NCBI GenBank assembly: GCA_024336345.1
Contig: JANFOG010000002.1
Location: forward strand, 248,001 to 312,000
Source of the DNA: Mariannaea sp. PMI_226
Taxonomy: Eukaryota; Ascomycota; Sordariomycetes; Hypocreales; Nectriaceae
Length of the DNA stretch: 64,000 nucleotides
Direction of reading: 5' to 3'
The translations under genes were made by a program, and so were the position numbers. Of this stretch, positions 49,597 through 60,327 are shown in pieces. Each line of letters begins with the position of its first letter. Positions within the stretch are counted from its first letter, which is position 1. The notes beneath the pieces were generated by a model. It ran no database searches and was not told the origin of the DNA. It was given only the letters and a program-made list of their open reading frames with translations.

Positions 49597-52500
49597 ATGC
49601 ATGGCTACAGTTCATCCGAAGAGTCGGACGACCCGCGCCGGCCGAAGGCTCCGGCTCCTGCGACTAGCAATGCTACAGATCAAAAGAAGCGGAAAAAGAA
49701 GAAGCTGCCTCCTCAAAAAGCAATCAATCGCATCTGGAAGAAGTTTTCTAAGCGCAAGTTCTATACTGCGCTTGCTGTTCTTCCATTCGACCCTGTTCAG
49801 CCCCCCGCCATCTCCGATGAGCCGAACGAGCTCTTGTCAGCGGGCTACCAAAGAGCAGCAGATGAGTGTCGTCGCAAAGTCGAAAAGATCATCAAGGAGT
49901 GCAAGCGAGTGAACATGCGATACAGAGATCCTGGCTTTGACCTTGTGAGTTTTGTTTTTTTCACGCCTCTCCTCTCTGACCTAATTATTTTCTGCAATTG
50001 GTTGCTAATAATGTTGCCTTTTATTAGGACTGGGATCTCAAGTATGAAAAGGGCAATTGCCTAAATAGCCTCGGGACCCAGAAATTCGAACTGAACAGAA
50101 CGACACTCCTGAGCTCCAAGCCGACTGTGCCTAAAGCTGTGAAACGAGTCCATGAGATTTTTGAAGAGCCTACCTTCTTGAAAAATGTCAAACCTGGCGA
50201 TGTAATGCAGGGAGGCTTGGGCGACTGTTGGATCATGGCGTCCATGAGCGCTCTGGCAAACACTGAGGATGGCATCAAGCGTGTCTGCGTTGCCTACGAT
50301 ACCAGTAAGTCTGCTTTTTATCCATCAATTCGACCATAGCAATTAATTCCAAGTAGAAATTGGAATCTACGGATTTGTCTTTTTCCGAGATGGCGAATGG
50401 ATCTATTCGATCATTGACGACAAGCTCTACCTCAAGTCACCATGTTGGGATTCCCCGAGTATGCAGCGCGATCTTCTCCAGCAAATTGATCGCGAAGATG
50501 TAGAGAACTATTATCGCAAGACCTATCAAACTGGTTCTAAGGCTCTCTTCTTTGCCCAGTGCAAGGATCAGAATGAGACTTGGGTTGCGCTAGTTGAGAA
50601 GGCTTTTGCTAAGACCCATGGTGATTACGCCTCACTATCCGGGGGCTGGATTGGCGAGGGAATCGAGGATATGACAGGCGGAGTGACAACTGAGCTTCTG
50701 GCTTCGGACATCCTAGATATCGACGCATTCTGGGAGAATGAGATGTCCCGAGTGAACGAGGAGTTCCTCTTTGGCGCATCAACCGGTAAGCCCATAGTCT
50801 CAACCAACCTAACCAACCCAATCTCGCGATTCAATTCTGACAAGCTGTAGGTTTACTTGAATATGGAACTGGTATGAGAGATGGGATATCTGAGGGCCAT
50901 GCTTATATCGTCATGGAAGCCAAGACACTCTCAACTGGTGAGCGACTGGTTAAGCTACGAAACCCCTGGGGCAACCTCCGCAAGGGGCTTTGGGAGGGGC
51001 CTTGGAGCGATGGTAGCAAGGAGTGGACCAAGGAAGCTCAAGAAGAGCTTGGCCATAAGTTTGGGAGCGATTCAGTCTTCTGGATCTCGTTCAATGATCT
51101 GATTCGCAAGTATTCGCATTTTGACCGGACTCGACTCTTCCGGGATCCCGACTGGCGGTGTTGCCAACGCTGGATTGGTGTAGATGTTCCTTTCAAGGCT
51201 GATTACCATGAGAAGTTTCATATCAAGCTGACCCAGGACTCACCTCTTGTGTTAGTCCTGTCTCAGCTTGATAAGAGATACTTCAAAGGTCTCCATGGCC
51301 AGTACACCTTTCGACTGTACTTCCGCCTTCATCACCTCAACCGCCCGAATGCAGAAGCATATATAGTTAGATCCCACGGTATGCAAAATCCCTTGTTGAG
51401 ATGTCCGTGTCCATTGTTCTAACGAAAATAGGAAACTATCTGATGGATCGATCTGTTTCGGTGGAGCTCCCGGATATGCCTCCTGGCACTTATGTGGTCT
51501 ATCTGAAGGTTACCGGCGATCGGAATTCGACGCTCCCTTCCGTGGAAGAGGTCGTTAAGCGCGAATGTGCCAAGCGTGTTGAGAACGAGAAGCTTGCACA
51601 GGTCGGCTTTGCCTATGACCTTGCGCATAGCAAAGCCTGGGATCATATGGACAAGGTTGCAAAGCTACGCAAGAAGAAAGACCAACAAAAGGCATCCGGA
51701 TACCGAAAATCAGAGAGACGAAAGATGTGGTAAGTAATCATGTCCATCTAACTGCCATATATAGTATTGGTATTGATCTCCTGTATCCAGGGACAAACGT
51801 CATGTCAATCGCGAGGTGACGAAGAAGCAGACCAAGAAGAACCAGCAAAAGAAAAAAGAAAGAAGAGAGGCGTGGAACCGAGAGCAAGATGCCAAGGAGC
51901 TTGCAGAGAAGGAGCTTGCACAAAAGGAAAAGGAAAAGGAGCTTACTGACAAGGCCAAGGAGCTCGCTGAAAAGGTGGCGAAGGAGAAAGCCAATATTGA
52001 ACAGAAGACTGACTACCAGGCTGACGATGAGTCTGGTGAGGACGAGAAAAAAGCTACCTCATCCACTGAAAAGAAAACGGAGGAGAAGGAGAAGATTCAG
52101 GACGACAAGACAGTTGAGGATAAGAAGTCGAGTGGGAAGCATAAGGAGGAGTCCAAGGTTGTTGACAATGCCTCTGTCTCAACTAGCTCCCCTCAGAATA
52201 CTCCCAAGTCGGAAGATTCCACAGTCACGGTCTCGAGTCAGAAGAAGCAGGAAGTGCCACCCATTAGTGGCCCTCCTCCGCCACCAGCTGCCCCTGCCTC
52301 TGACCCTACCCCTGCCCCCGAAACACCAAAGAAGACGAGGCCAGCATATGATTCCGCTGGTGACTCTTCTGATTCTCCTGTTTCAGACTGGGAGCAGCTT
52401 TACAGCAGCGACGATATGACTCGCAAGCCACGTACTACCCAGCACGCCCCTGCTCCTCATGACGATTATGACACTGAGGAGGAGAAGATGCCAGATCCCT

Positions 52501-52889
52501 GGAACGCCATCTGTATTGTTGGCATTCGAGTCTACTCCAAGGACCCTGATCTCGAGCTCTGTACCGTGATGGAAGGCGGGGAGCTTGTCGAAGACGGCAT
52601 GGGCGAGAAAGGCGCCGCAGACCTTGACGATGCCCAAGCCAATGCCGCAGGCATTCGAGCTGACGAAAGGGAGGATATCGAGAAACAACAGACGGAGGGC
52701 GAACTGGAGCCGTACCCGTCGGTGATTCGCAAGGATGGCACCAAAATTGAGGACAAGGACAGCTTTCGCGGCAGAAACTCGATGATCAGGAACCTGATAC
52801 ACATCGATTCCGCCGATACAACCCGAATGAATTCACCTGAACCGGCACCTCTGGAGTCGGATAGGCGGCGCGAGCGCAAGAGGGGTTGA
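49597..52889 (+). CDS. Calpain-type cysteine protease with long charged C-terminal region
   Basis: Predicted 992-residue calpain family (C2) protease. Six exons: 49597-49944, 50028-50304, 50357-50785, 50851-51378, 51432-51729 and 51791-52889; introns are 52-83 bp. Catalytic triad: Cys183 in QGGLGDCWIMA, His368 in SEGHAYIVMEA, Asn389 in LRNPWGN. The beta-sandwich region that follows (WIGVDVPFKADYHEKF...PPGTYVVYLKV) is calpain domain III-like. The N-terminus is basic (KKRKKKKLPPQK). After about residue 600 comes a Lys/Glu-rich coiled coil, a Pro-rich linker, and a short PDPWNAICIVGIRVYSKD segment. There are no EF-hands, so it is not a classical calcium-binding calpain, and it lacks the features I would need to call it PalB/Rim13. 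Cellular role unknown. Confidence 0.9.
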
Positions 52890-53174
52890 ATAAGCGAAGT
52901 ATACGTGGGCTATCACGAGAAGTGTGTATACGGACAAGAATGAAATTGGATAGTATAACATTGGATTGTACGGAGCGAGCTATGATGAACTTTTGATAAT
53001 GATATTTCCGAGTTTCGTAAGAACAATATTCCGACAGACCTATATGATAATGTGTTGATATGAGTACCGCACTTTGAAGGGGAGGGCTAACCGCATGAAG
53101 TGGACTACCAAGCATTAAAATTGTGTGACGATCAGGGCTTCTTTCCGCTGCTGATGAGTTCGATCTTGTTGGTA
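52890..53174. other. 3' flank of calpain gene
   Basis: Nothing recognised beyond the presumed 3' untranslated region. Confidence 0.4.
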
Positions 53175-53363
53175 TCACGGCAGCAGCTCAAGGCATGCTG
53201 AAATAACACGAAACAAAGCATTTTCATCGGAAGACCATCTGCACGCTCCACCCTCACAATTTCGGGGCACAAGCTCATTCAGCGGTATGAATCCATGGTT
53301 CTCAGGAGGGACCTGAGTACGATGAGTAATGGAAGAGCCACTTTGGTCGAAGTGAGGCACCAT
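53175..53363 (-). CDS. Possible small ORF or relic (low confidence)
   Basis: A 62-codon minus-strand ORF from an ATG in GGAAGATGGTGCC: MVPHFDQSGSSITHRT to ISACLELLP, then TGA. The frame stays open for 19 further codons after the TGA (YQQDRTHQQRKEALIVTQF), so a CGA to TGA change could have shortened it. No domain is recognised and no upstream exon found. Confidence 0.22.
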   Translation of the reverse strand: MVPHFDQSGSSITHRTQVPPENHGFIPLNELVPRNCEGGACRWSSDENALFRVISACLELLP

Positions 53364-54013
53364 CTTCCGCAAGCAGCCTTATCAGAGGCGCAAGTGGAGG
53401 TGGTGTGTGGGCGCCCACCCTTTCAGCTGCCGTGGTCCCCAGCACGTCGAGTTACAGGGGGCCCTATCGAGCTCGACCCACCAGATCTCCAGCTCCCTTG
53501 GCCCCCCCACAGGTGCTCCAAAGCTGTCCACAGCATTCAATTGTGGGCGCTGATTTGCTGAGAGCTGGCACTGCATCGGCCCTAGACCGATTTAGAGGCC
53601 AGATCAGCGGGACGTGCTGTCGCTCAATTAAACTGCGGGCCACGCCACACACACGCAGAGAGCGTCAATGACCTCATTAATCTCAGAGGCCAGGTGATGT
53701 CCTGAATGATGAATAACGTTCCAATACCTTTTTCTCAGTCCACTTGTTGTTGTCTCACTTGCTGTTGTCTCACTTGTACATTTGTTTCTTCTTCTCCCGG
53801 ATCAATCAACACTCTCAGTTGCCCGCTTCCTCCCCTTCTCCCCCGCCTGACCTCCTCCAACAATCTTGTGCACTGGTACAGACTGTACTGGTAGTTTGCC
53901 CCAGTTGCGGAGTATTCGTTTCTCCCACGAGCAACAGGAGCTTTCGCAGGAGACAGACGACATCTATCGCGAGATCACCTCGGTGATAATTACAATTGAG
54001 GGCCGCTTTCGCA
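53364..54013. other. Upstream region of the Pns1-like gene
   Basis: No supported gene. A 14-base direct repeat TGTTGTCTCACTTG occurs at 53748-53761 and 53763-53776 just before a pyrimidine-rich leader. Confidence 0.45.
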
Positions 54014-55759
54014 ATGGGCGAATCCGATACCTACTACAACCCTGGCCAGGGAAACAATGGCATAGAGCAGCAGCAGCAGCAGTACGGTTACAATGGTGGG
54101 AACTATCAACAGCCTCCCATGAACTACCAACCCCAACAACAACCACCTCAGCAGCAGCAATATCAACCCGCTCCCGAAAACAACGGGTACCATCCAGAAA
54201 GTTACATTGACGAAAAGGCTTCCTTTGAACAGAAATTCAACATCCCCAAGCCAAAGTGGAATGATCTCTGGGCAGGCATTCTGGTACGATTCGCATCTCC
54301 CTCCATGGTCGACAATAGAAACACTCTGGGACTAATTCGTGACGCACTCTAGTTTATCCTCTTCATGATCGGCTATGTCGTCGTGTCCGGAATCGCTCTC
54401 CAAGGCTACGCAGCTAACCGAAACACGGCCGGCAGCGGCATCTACGACGACACCAACACTTTCTCCCTGGACACGAACACGATCATCCTCTTCATCTTCT
54501 GCCTCGTCGTCGCCGTCGTTCTGGGATACTCATACGTCTGGCTCGCACGATTATTCCCTAAGCAATTTATCTGGATCACGGGCATCCTCAACGTCTGCTG
54601 GGCGCTGGGTACTGCCATATTCTACCTGTACAGGAAATACTGGTCGGCGGGCATCGTTTTCCTCATCTTTGGCCTGTTCATGGCTTTTTGCTTCTACACA
54701 TGGATTTCCCGCATTCCTTTTTCTGCTTTGATGCTCAAGACTAGCATTGACGTGAGCAAGAAGTACGGCCATGTCTACCTGGTGAGCTTCATTGGCGGTA
54801 TGATCGCTACAGCCATGGCCGCCTGGTTCTCCATCACGCTGGTGGCCATATACGTCAAGTACCAACCTGCCGCCAGCAACCCATCTTGCAACGATGGTGG
54901 CTGTAGCGAAGCAAAGGTGATTGGTCTGATCGTCTTTGTGACCTTCTGCATGTATTGGTTCTCAGAGTGGCTTAAGAACACCATCCACACCATTATTGCC
55001 GGCGTCTATGGCTCTTGGTATTTTTGCCCTCACAACTTTCCCAAGGATGCCACCCGCGGCGCCACTAAGCGAGCTCTCACCTATAGCTTCGGCTCTATCA
55101 GCCTGGGCAGTCTTCTCGTCGCTATTATTCAGTTCCTTCGCCAGCTTTGCCAATCGGCGCGGCGGCAGGAGGCTGGCCAAGGCGATTGGATCAGTTTTGC
55201 CATCTTCTGCTGTCTCGGCTGCTTGTTGGCCGTCCTAGAGTGGGCGGTGCAGTTCCTCAACCGATATGCATTCTGCCACATTGCACTCTATGGGAAGGCC
55301 TACTTCCCAGCCGCCAAAGATACTTGGAAGATGATTAAGAACAGAGGAATTGATGCTCTCATTAATGTAAGGGTTTTTTGTTTCTTTTTTGTATTATGGA
55401 GGCAAGCCTCTTGGACACTATTTGCTAACTATTCGTAGGAATGTCTCATCGGTCCAGTCCTTTCTTTTGGCGCCCTCTTCATCGGATACGCTTGTGCTCT
55501 TCTCGCGTATCTCTACCTCCTTTTCACTGATCCTCCGTACAACAATAACGGTCAATACACCGCCGTCATCATGGCCTTTTCGTTCCTCATCGGCTTCCAG
55601 ATCGCCAATATCTTTACTACTCCGCTTTCCAGTGGTATCGAGACCATCTTTGTCGCAGCTGGCTGGGATCCCCAAGTCATGTGGCGCGATCACCCAGAGC
55701 TTTATAATGAGATGGTCAGAACGTATCCCAAGGTTCAGCAAGTGATCCCTAATAGGTAG
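54014..55759 (+). CDS. PNS1: Choline-transporter-like protein, Pns1 family
   Basis: Predicted 534-residue polytopic plasma-membrane protein of the CTL/Pns1 family. Exons 54014-54283, 54353-55366 and 55439-55759; introns of 69 and 72 bp, both phase 0. The cytosolic N-terminus (about 80 residues) is Gln/Asn/Tyr/Pro-rich with a CAG run (54068-54082), then KPKWNDLWAGIL leads into about ten hydrophobic segments. Family signatures: GSWYFCPHNFPKDATRGATKRALTY as loop (read in pieces GSWYF and ATRGATKRALTYSFGSI), FLNRYAFCHIALYGKAY, and a C-terminal ending NEMVRTYPKVQQVIPNR-like. Family membership is clear; transport of choline is established for some animal members but not for yeast Pns1, so substrate is unknown. 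It is convergent with glycyl-tRNA synthetase. Confidence 0.9.
54068..54082 (+). repeat. CAG run encoding poly-Gln in Pns1
   Basis: Five consecutive CAG codons within a longer Gln-rich N-terminal tail. Confidence 0.8.
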
Positions 55760-56073
55760 AATTCCCAGCTAGCTGGGACGGGGCTAGATCACGAATGGAA
55801 TAATACTAGGACTTGGATCAAGGCTTATTGTTTTTTTTTTCTCTCTTTCTCTTTGGATGGGTAAATCTGGTTGATACCAAGGTCTGAAGAAGGGGAAAAG
55901 TTGGATAGGAAGGGAGTGTTTTGGTGTTTTGGTTTTTGGTATTGGCAATGAATCTTCGATTTGTCTACAACGGTGCTCAGATGACTTTCGGGTTTTGCTC
56001 AACAAATTTATAATAATTGCATAACTGTATGCTCATCACCTTCACACAATGCTACAAGAGCCATGATCATGTC
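55760..56073. other. 3' flank of the Pns1-like gene
   Basis: Presumed 3' untranslated region with a T-run at 55830-55840; no gene seen. Confidence 0.4.
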
Positions 56074-56397
56074 TTATGTCCACTTATTGTCAGTTGAGGG
56101 TATGTCTTGGAATCCCTGACGAACATCACGTTTTTGGAGCATTGTAGTTTCTTTTGAGATTTTAGTTATGGAATCCAGAATATTAATAATGCGGAATTCT
56201 ACGTTAAACCGCTGATATACTGAACCCCTATAACCTGTGCCATATTTTGCTTGCTTCAATACCCTGAGCAAGATACCAACCTTGTCACCTACTGCAGTAC
56301 CCTTCAACTTGTACGGTTCTGCATGCGTCATAGAGATCTCTTAGAGGAATCCATATACACTCAATGAATCCCCCATCTTCATAGTTGATTCTAGTGG
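56074..56397 (-). pseudogene. AT-rich relic ORF with one internal TAA
   Basis: On the minus strand a frame runs from about 56397 (MKMGDSLSVYGFL within it) to TAA at 56343-56341, continues EISMTHAEPYKLKGTAVG and on for about 85 residues to a stop at 56074. A CAA to TAA change would explain the interruption. The downstream part alone (from ATG 56331) is an 85-residue ORF with protein-like composition (YGTGYRGSVYQRFNVEFR). Base composition is visibly more AT-rich than the flanking genes, especially 56400-56520. No family is recognised. It lies between two convergent genes, where it could be a fragment of a degraded mobile element or gene. Confidence 0.35.
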
Positions 56398-56549
56398 TAC
56401 CATGTGTGAGTATTTTTATTAAGAGAATTAATATCGAAAAATATAGCAGGCTGATTTTGTCTGTCATATTTCTTCGCAATTTTTTTCTATGTTATCATGT
56501 AGTCTACTCTAAAAATATTTGTCACCGTATGTCACATTTGTCAACTCCT

Positions 56550-58627
56550 TTATTCATCTTGGCTCTGCACCGTGAACGCTGGCAATCTCTGAAAGACTTG
56601 CTCCCAAGACTCACTACCGTCGACGAGATTGCGCACGGCCTGGATGATGTCTCCCTCGGAAGATCTCACCTGAGAGGTCGAGTCTCTTTCCCGGAGTGTA
56701 ATCGACCCATCAGTCACAGTATCGAAGTCAATGGTAATTCCAAGAGGTGTTCCAAGTTCATCGTTCCTCGCGTACCGTTTTCCGATAGATGTAGATGATG
56801 CATCCACGTTGTTCGAGATTCTAAGTCCCCGCAGACGGGCTGCCAACTTCTTGGCTATTGGCTGTAACGAAGCGTGGTTTGATAAGGGAGCAATAAGCAC
56901 CTTTGTAGGTGCCACCAGAATAGGGAGCGAAAGAACCTGGGCCAATTTAGTGACTGCTATTAACCCAAAATTTATGGGATTATCCTTACTCCTCTTGCAA
57001 CGTCCTGTGATCGGTGCCAGTACACATGCTCCAAGAGACTGTAAAGAATGCGTCCGATGCCGAATGAAGGTTCAATAACATTCGGCGTATACTTACGTAG
57101 CCTCGCGGTCCGAGTCACCTTCTCAATGACACAAATATCCTGAGAAAGATCCACGGTAGTTCTGCCATCAGCCAGCTCCTCAGTCTGAACTGTGATAACA
57201 GCCTTCTCGGCTAAGGTGGCAGCTAAATCCTCGAGATCTTGCTGCTCCAACGACGCAACTGCGGCCTCGATTTTTCTGGCATCTTTCTTGAAGCGAGGGC
57301 CAAGGAGCTTCTTGTCCAGAGTTGCTTGCCACTCTTCGACCTCAACAGGCTCTGCCAAAGGTTCCTTGACTACAAGCGCTGTGCCTGTCTGTTTTGAGTG
57401 AACAGAGAGATCGTATGCACTTCGGTCTGCACAGCCAACACATTCAATCCAGCCGTAGCTCGTAAGGAGCTCCGCATCCCAGCAATCAGACGCATAGTGG
57501 GCCATTTCATTAGCATGGTGTTGTCGGAAGCGAAGTTTACTTTGATCTACTCCAAGTTTCAGGAGGAAGAGATACACCCGTCCAAGGAAGTAGCCAAGCG
57601 TTTCGTTGTCCACAAGCCCGGTCTGAACTGCGTCACCAATTGACCTGGTTGTGATGGTCGTTTTTCCGGATAGTTGTGTATCTTTGTCTAGAAGTGGCAG
57701 TTCGATGTGAGCGACCTCGACGAAACGTTCGTGGCGTTTACTCGTCTTCGGATCAACGAAATGTTCAATTTCGGCCATGAGGAACTCTCGAACACGTAGA
57801 AGTCCAGAGCGGGGTGAAATCTCATTGCGATAGGACTTTCCGATACTTGCAGATGCAAACGGCATTGATCCCTGACCATATTCGAGGAGCTTTCGAAAAT
57901 TGAGAAACTGGCCTTGAGCTGTCTCAGGTCTGAGGTAGACTGGGGCAGCAGCACTTGGACCGATGGTGGATTTGAACATGAGGTTGAAAGGAACGGGTGG
58001 GAGCACCTTTCCGTTGCCGTCAGGGTTGCGAATGTCATATTGTTCGATAATTCGACCTAGTTCAGGGCCATCGTAATTATCAATCTGGCAATTAAGAAGT
58101 CAACGTTAGCAGCCGAAGGCCTCTTGGAGGAACGGGAGGGGTTTGGGAAGGGAAACTTTTGCGAGAATTGTTTCGTATTCCTGGGCTGTAGCATCATCAA
58201 GCGCGCCTCCTTTGCGAGCAACTTTGTCCGCGGTGTTCTGGTGTTCTGCCAGTCTTGCCTCAAGCACGGATTCGATCAAATGGTCGGCGCGCAGGTATTC
58301 ACCCTTACTTGGGTCTTTGCACATCCAATCAGCAAACTTGTCGACATGCACACTAGTCTTGAGCACTGCCTCGGGGGTGATAACGGTGCAATCCAGCTCC
58401 ATCATGTTCTCCTCAATGACGAAATGGTTTCTCCATTCGTTGACGATGTTGGCCAGGAGGGCGCAACCGGGAGGGCCATAGTCGTAGAGTCCACGATTGT
58501 CGGCCATCACATTGGCCGAAGTGCGATAAATCTCAAACGACTCGGTGAAGAAGAAACGGCGTTTGAGAAGAGACTCAAACCTAGGACGGCTAAATGCCGC
58601 CCCAGTCAGGGTTGTCATGGCACTCAT
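56550..58627 (-). CDS. GRS1: Glycyl-tRNA synthetase
   Basis: Predicted 650-residue class II glycyl-tRNA synthetase, which charges tRNA-Gly in the cytosol and, in fungi, usually in mitochondria from the same gene. Exons 58627-58157, 58084-56990 and 56936-56550; introns of 72 bp (donor GTTTCC, branch TGCTAAC) and 53 bp, both phase 0. Visible: N-terminal RRFFFTESFEIY and GLYDYGPPGCALLANI; motif 2 region SIGKSYRNEISPRSG; RPETAQGQF; the WIECVGCADRSAYDL block; motif 3 EPSFGIGRI; and the C-terminal anticodon-binding domain with LPILVAPTKV, GKRYARNDELGTPLGI-type block and VSQ-DE end. The ATG at 58627 gives a cytosolic form; an in-frame open stretch upstream has no ATG, so a mitochondrial form might start at a non-AUG codon. 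Confidence 0.95.
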
Positions 58628-58754
58628 AGCTTCAGCAGTGAGGTATTCAGCACTCTATGATAAGATTCAAAGGTGGCATGTTTCAATAGCGAGGGGTAAC
58701 TGACAAGAACACACCTGCACCTGGAGATGGAGGCGGGGAGAGCGGGGTAACTGT

Positions 58755-58870
58755 ATCTGCTGGTTGGTTGGCTGGTTGGCTGGTTTGTTGGTTTGTTGGT
58801 TGGTTGGCTTCTTGTATTGAATCCCTCTCGGTGAGAAGCTGGGATATGTATGGGTTGGTTGGTTGGCTTC
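58755..58870. repeat. GGTT/GGCT tetranucleotide-like repeat upstream of GRS1
   Basis: Imperfect runs of TTGG/TTGGC/TTTGT at 58760-58810 and again at 58852-58868. It lies in the presumed leader or promoter of GRS1 and is open on the minus strand as Asn/Gln/Pro-rich codons. Confidence 0.7.
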
Positions 58871-58928
58871 CAAGGTTGAATTTCTCTCTCTGAGTTTACA
58901 GAATTACCCCTACAAAATAAACACTTCT

Positions 58929-59346
58929 ATGGTCATAGACCTTAATACATAGGAAAAGCATCTAGACGTCCATCTTGATGCCATTATTGCTGAATATCGC
59001 CAAGTTCTGCAGGAATGGGTCTCGGCAAGGAAACAAATAGACGCAAAGATAACCCTATGGACGCAGGCGCCGAGGTATATCGAATGGCCATTGCTACCCC
59101 AGTTCCCAGAGGTAATGTGGGCAGGGAGTATGAATCGCATGCCTTATCAATTTCGACAGGACATTATCAGTATTGGCGCAAACTTTTTGAAGTGGCAGCA
59201 GCCAGCGAGTTGCGAGTTGCGAGCTTCCGTCGCCCGAGGGACAACTTCTCTTTGCTTCGGGCCAAGTTATAGATAGCACTACCGGGAAGATTGTTGCCAG
59301 ACCAGAGATTGCCGGTCTTAAATACGCGGTCCATCGCCCAAATTGA
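58929..59346 (+). pseudogene. Decayed ORF: one TAG plus a 7-bp duplication frameshift
   Basis: From ATG 58929 the frame reads seven codons, meets TAG at 58950-58952, then continues protein-like (EKHLDVHLDAIIAEYRQVLQ, then APRYIEWPLLPQFPEVMWAG and FRQDIISIGANFLKWQQPAS). At 59205-59223 the sequence GCGAGTT is tandemly repeated. Without one copy the frame passes into PEGQLLFASGQVIDSTTGKI and ends at TGA 59344-59346; 418 minus 7 bases is exactly 137 codons. As it stands, the frame runs to a different stop at TAG 59273. The protein family is not recognised. TAG could instead be the 3' end of an intron (CTTAATACATAG), but the frameshift remains. Confidence 0.5.
59205..59223 (+). repeat. GCGAGTT tandem repeat, 2.7 copies
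   Basis: Copies at 59205-59211, 59212-59218 and a partial one at 59219-59223. Its 7-base unit is the apparent cause of the frameshift in the decayed ORF. Confidence 0.8.
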
Positions 59347-60058
59347 GGCGCGCTCACACTACACCAAGTCTATCACAAGGGCTATATTGTATTAGAAATG
59401 GAACTTATAGGGCAAAACGAGTGAGGTGAGAGATGAGAACACAAGAAGGCCAGTTGAATTATTGTTGAGTAGATAATAATTAAAAATAGGTATTAAAATA
59501 ATGTACCCTTGCTCTTCTATTTCTGATAAGTATTCTAAGACTGTAGGTCATATTAGTAGTTTGCTGGGAGGAAAACCCACGCCCAAAACCAGCCGTTTGC
59601 GTACGTCTCATGATGCAGAAAAACGTCGTGCAAATCAAGTAGGTAAGGTACCTACTCGAAGCTTGAATTAGCTTTCTATTCCTGGTATGCCTTAGATACC
59701 TTACTGATTGGAAAAGAGCTACGTCAATCTCAACTACGAGGTGTCCGAACATGAAATACATGGCCTGCCAGCCTCAGTAGCTTAGGCCACCTGACTTTCC
59801 TTAGCATACAACGCCTGGGATACCTAAAGGTACCGAGTAGAGGCAAGGAAAATAACAGTTGAACGGAAGTCGCTCTCGGGATTGAATAAAACTGCCCTCA
59901 TGCTTCAAGTGGCTCCTGCGCGTAGCACGTTACTTGCTATGGTTCCTACACTGCTGCGTTACCTGGTTGGCATTCAGCTTCAACAACACACATTATATGG
60001 ATTTTTCTTTCAATTTATTCTAGTCATACACGTATAGACATTCGATACCCTCCATTTG
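59347..60058. other. Intergenic, GTAC-rich
   Basis: AT-rich spacer with AGGTAAGGTACCTACT and GGATACCTAAAGGTACC motifs (59640-59660, 59818-59838). No gene was recognised; a 93-residue minus-strand ORF at 59480-59761 has no domain. Confidence 0.4.
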
Positions 60059-60086
60059 GACACTAGACACTAGACACTAGACACTA
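60059..60086 (+). repeat. (GACACTA)4 minisatellite
   Basis: Four perfect 7-base copies ending about 20 bases before the ATG at 60109, in the presumed leader of the next gene. Confidence 0.85.
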
Positions 60087-60327
60087 CAAATTGTCTCCCT
60101 CGCACGTCATGCCTTGGCCTCGGTCATCGCGGAAACGGAATGGCTCCAAACCGGGCCCCAAACGCAACAGAAAGAAGAAAATCACCAGACGTGCCGGTCA
60201 CAATCAGGATCATGGAATACCCAGTGATAAAGAGGCAGAGTCTGGCACGCCCAAGGCTCACTAGGACCCGGCCTCTGATCCCCTTGCTGCTGAATCGGAA
60301 GATTCTCAAGCCCAGCAGGACCCCAAG

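Noticed and set aside
58755..58870. Telomere-like TTGG repeat
   Set aside because: The unit is not TTAGGG and the location is between ordinary genes; it is a simple imperfect tetranucleotide repeat.
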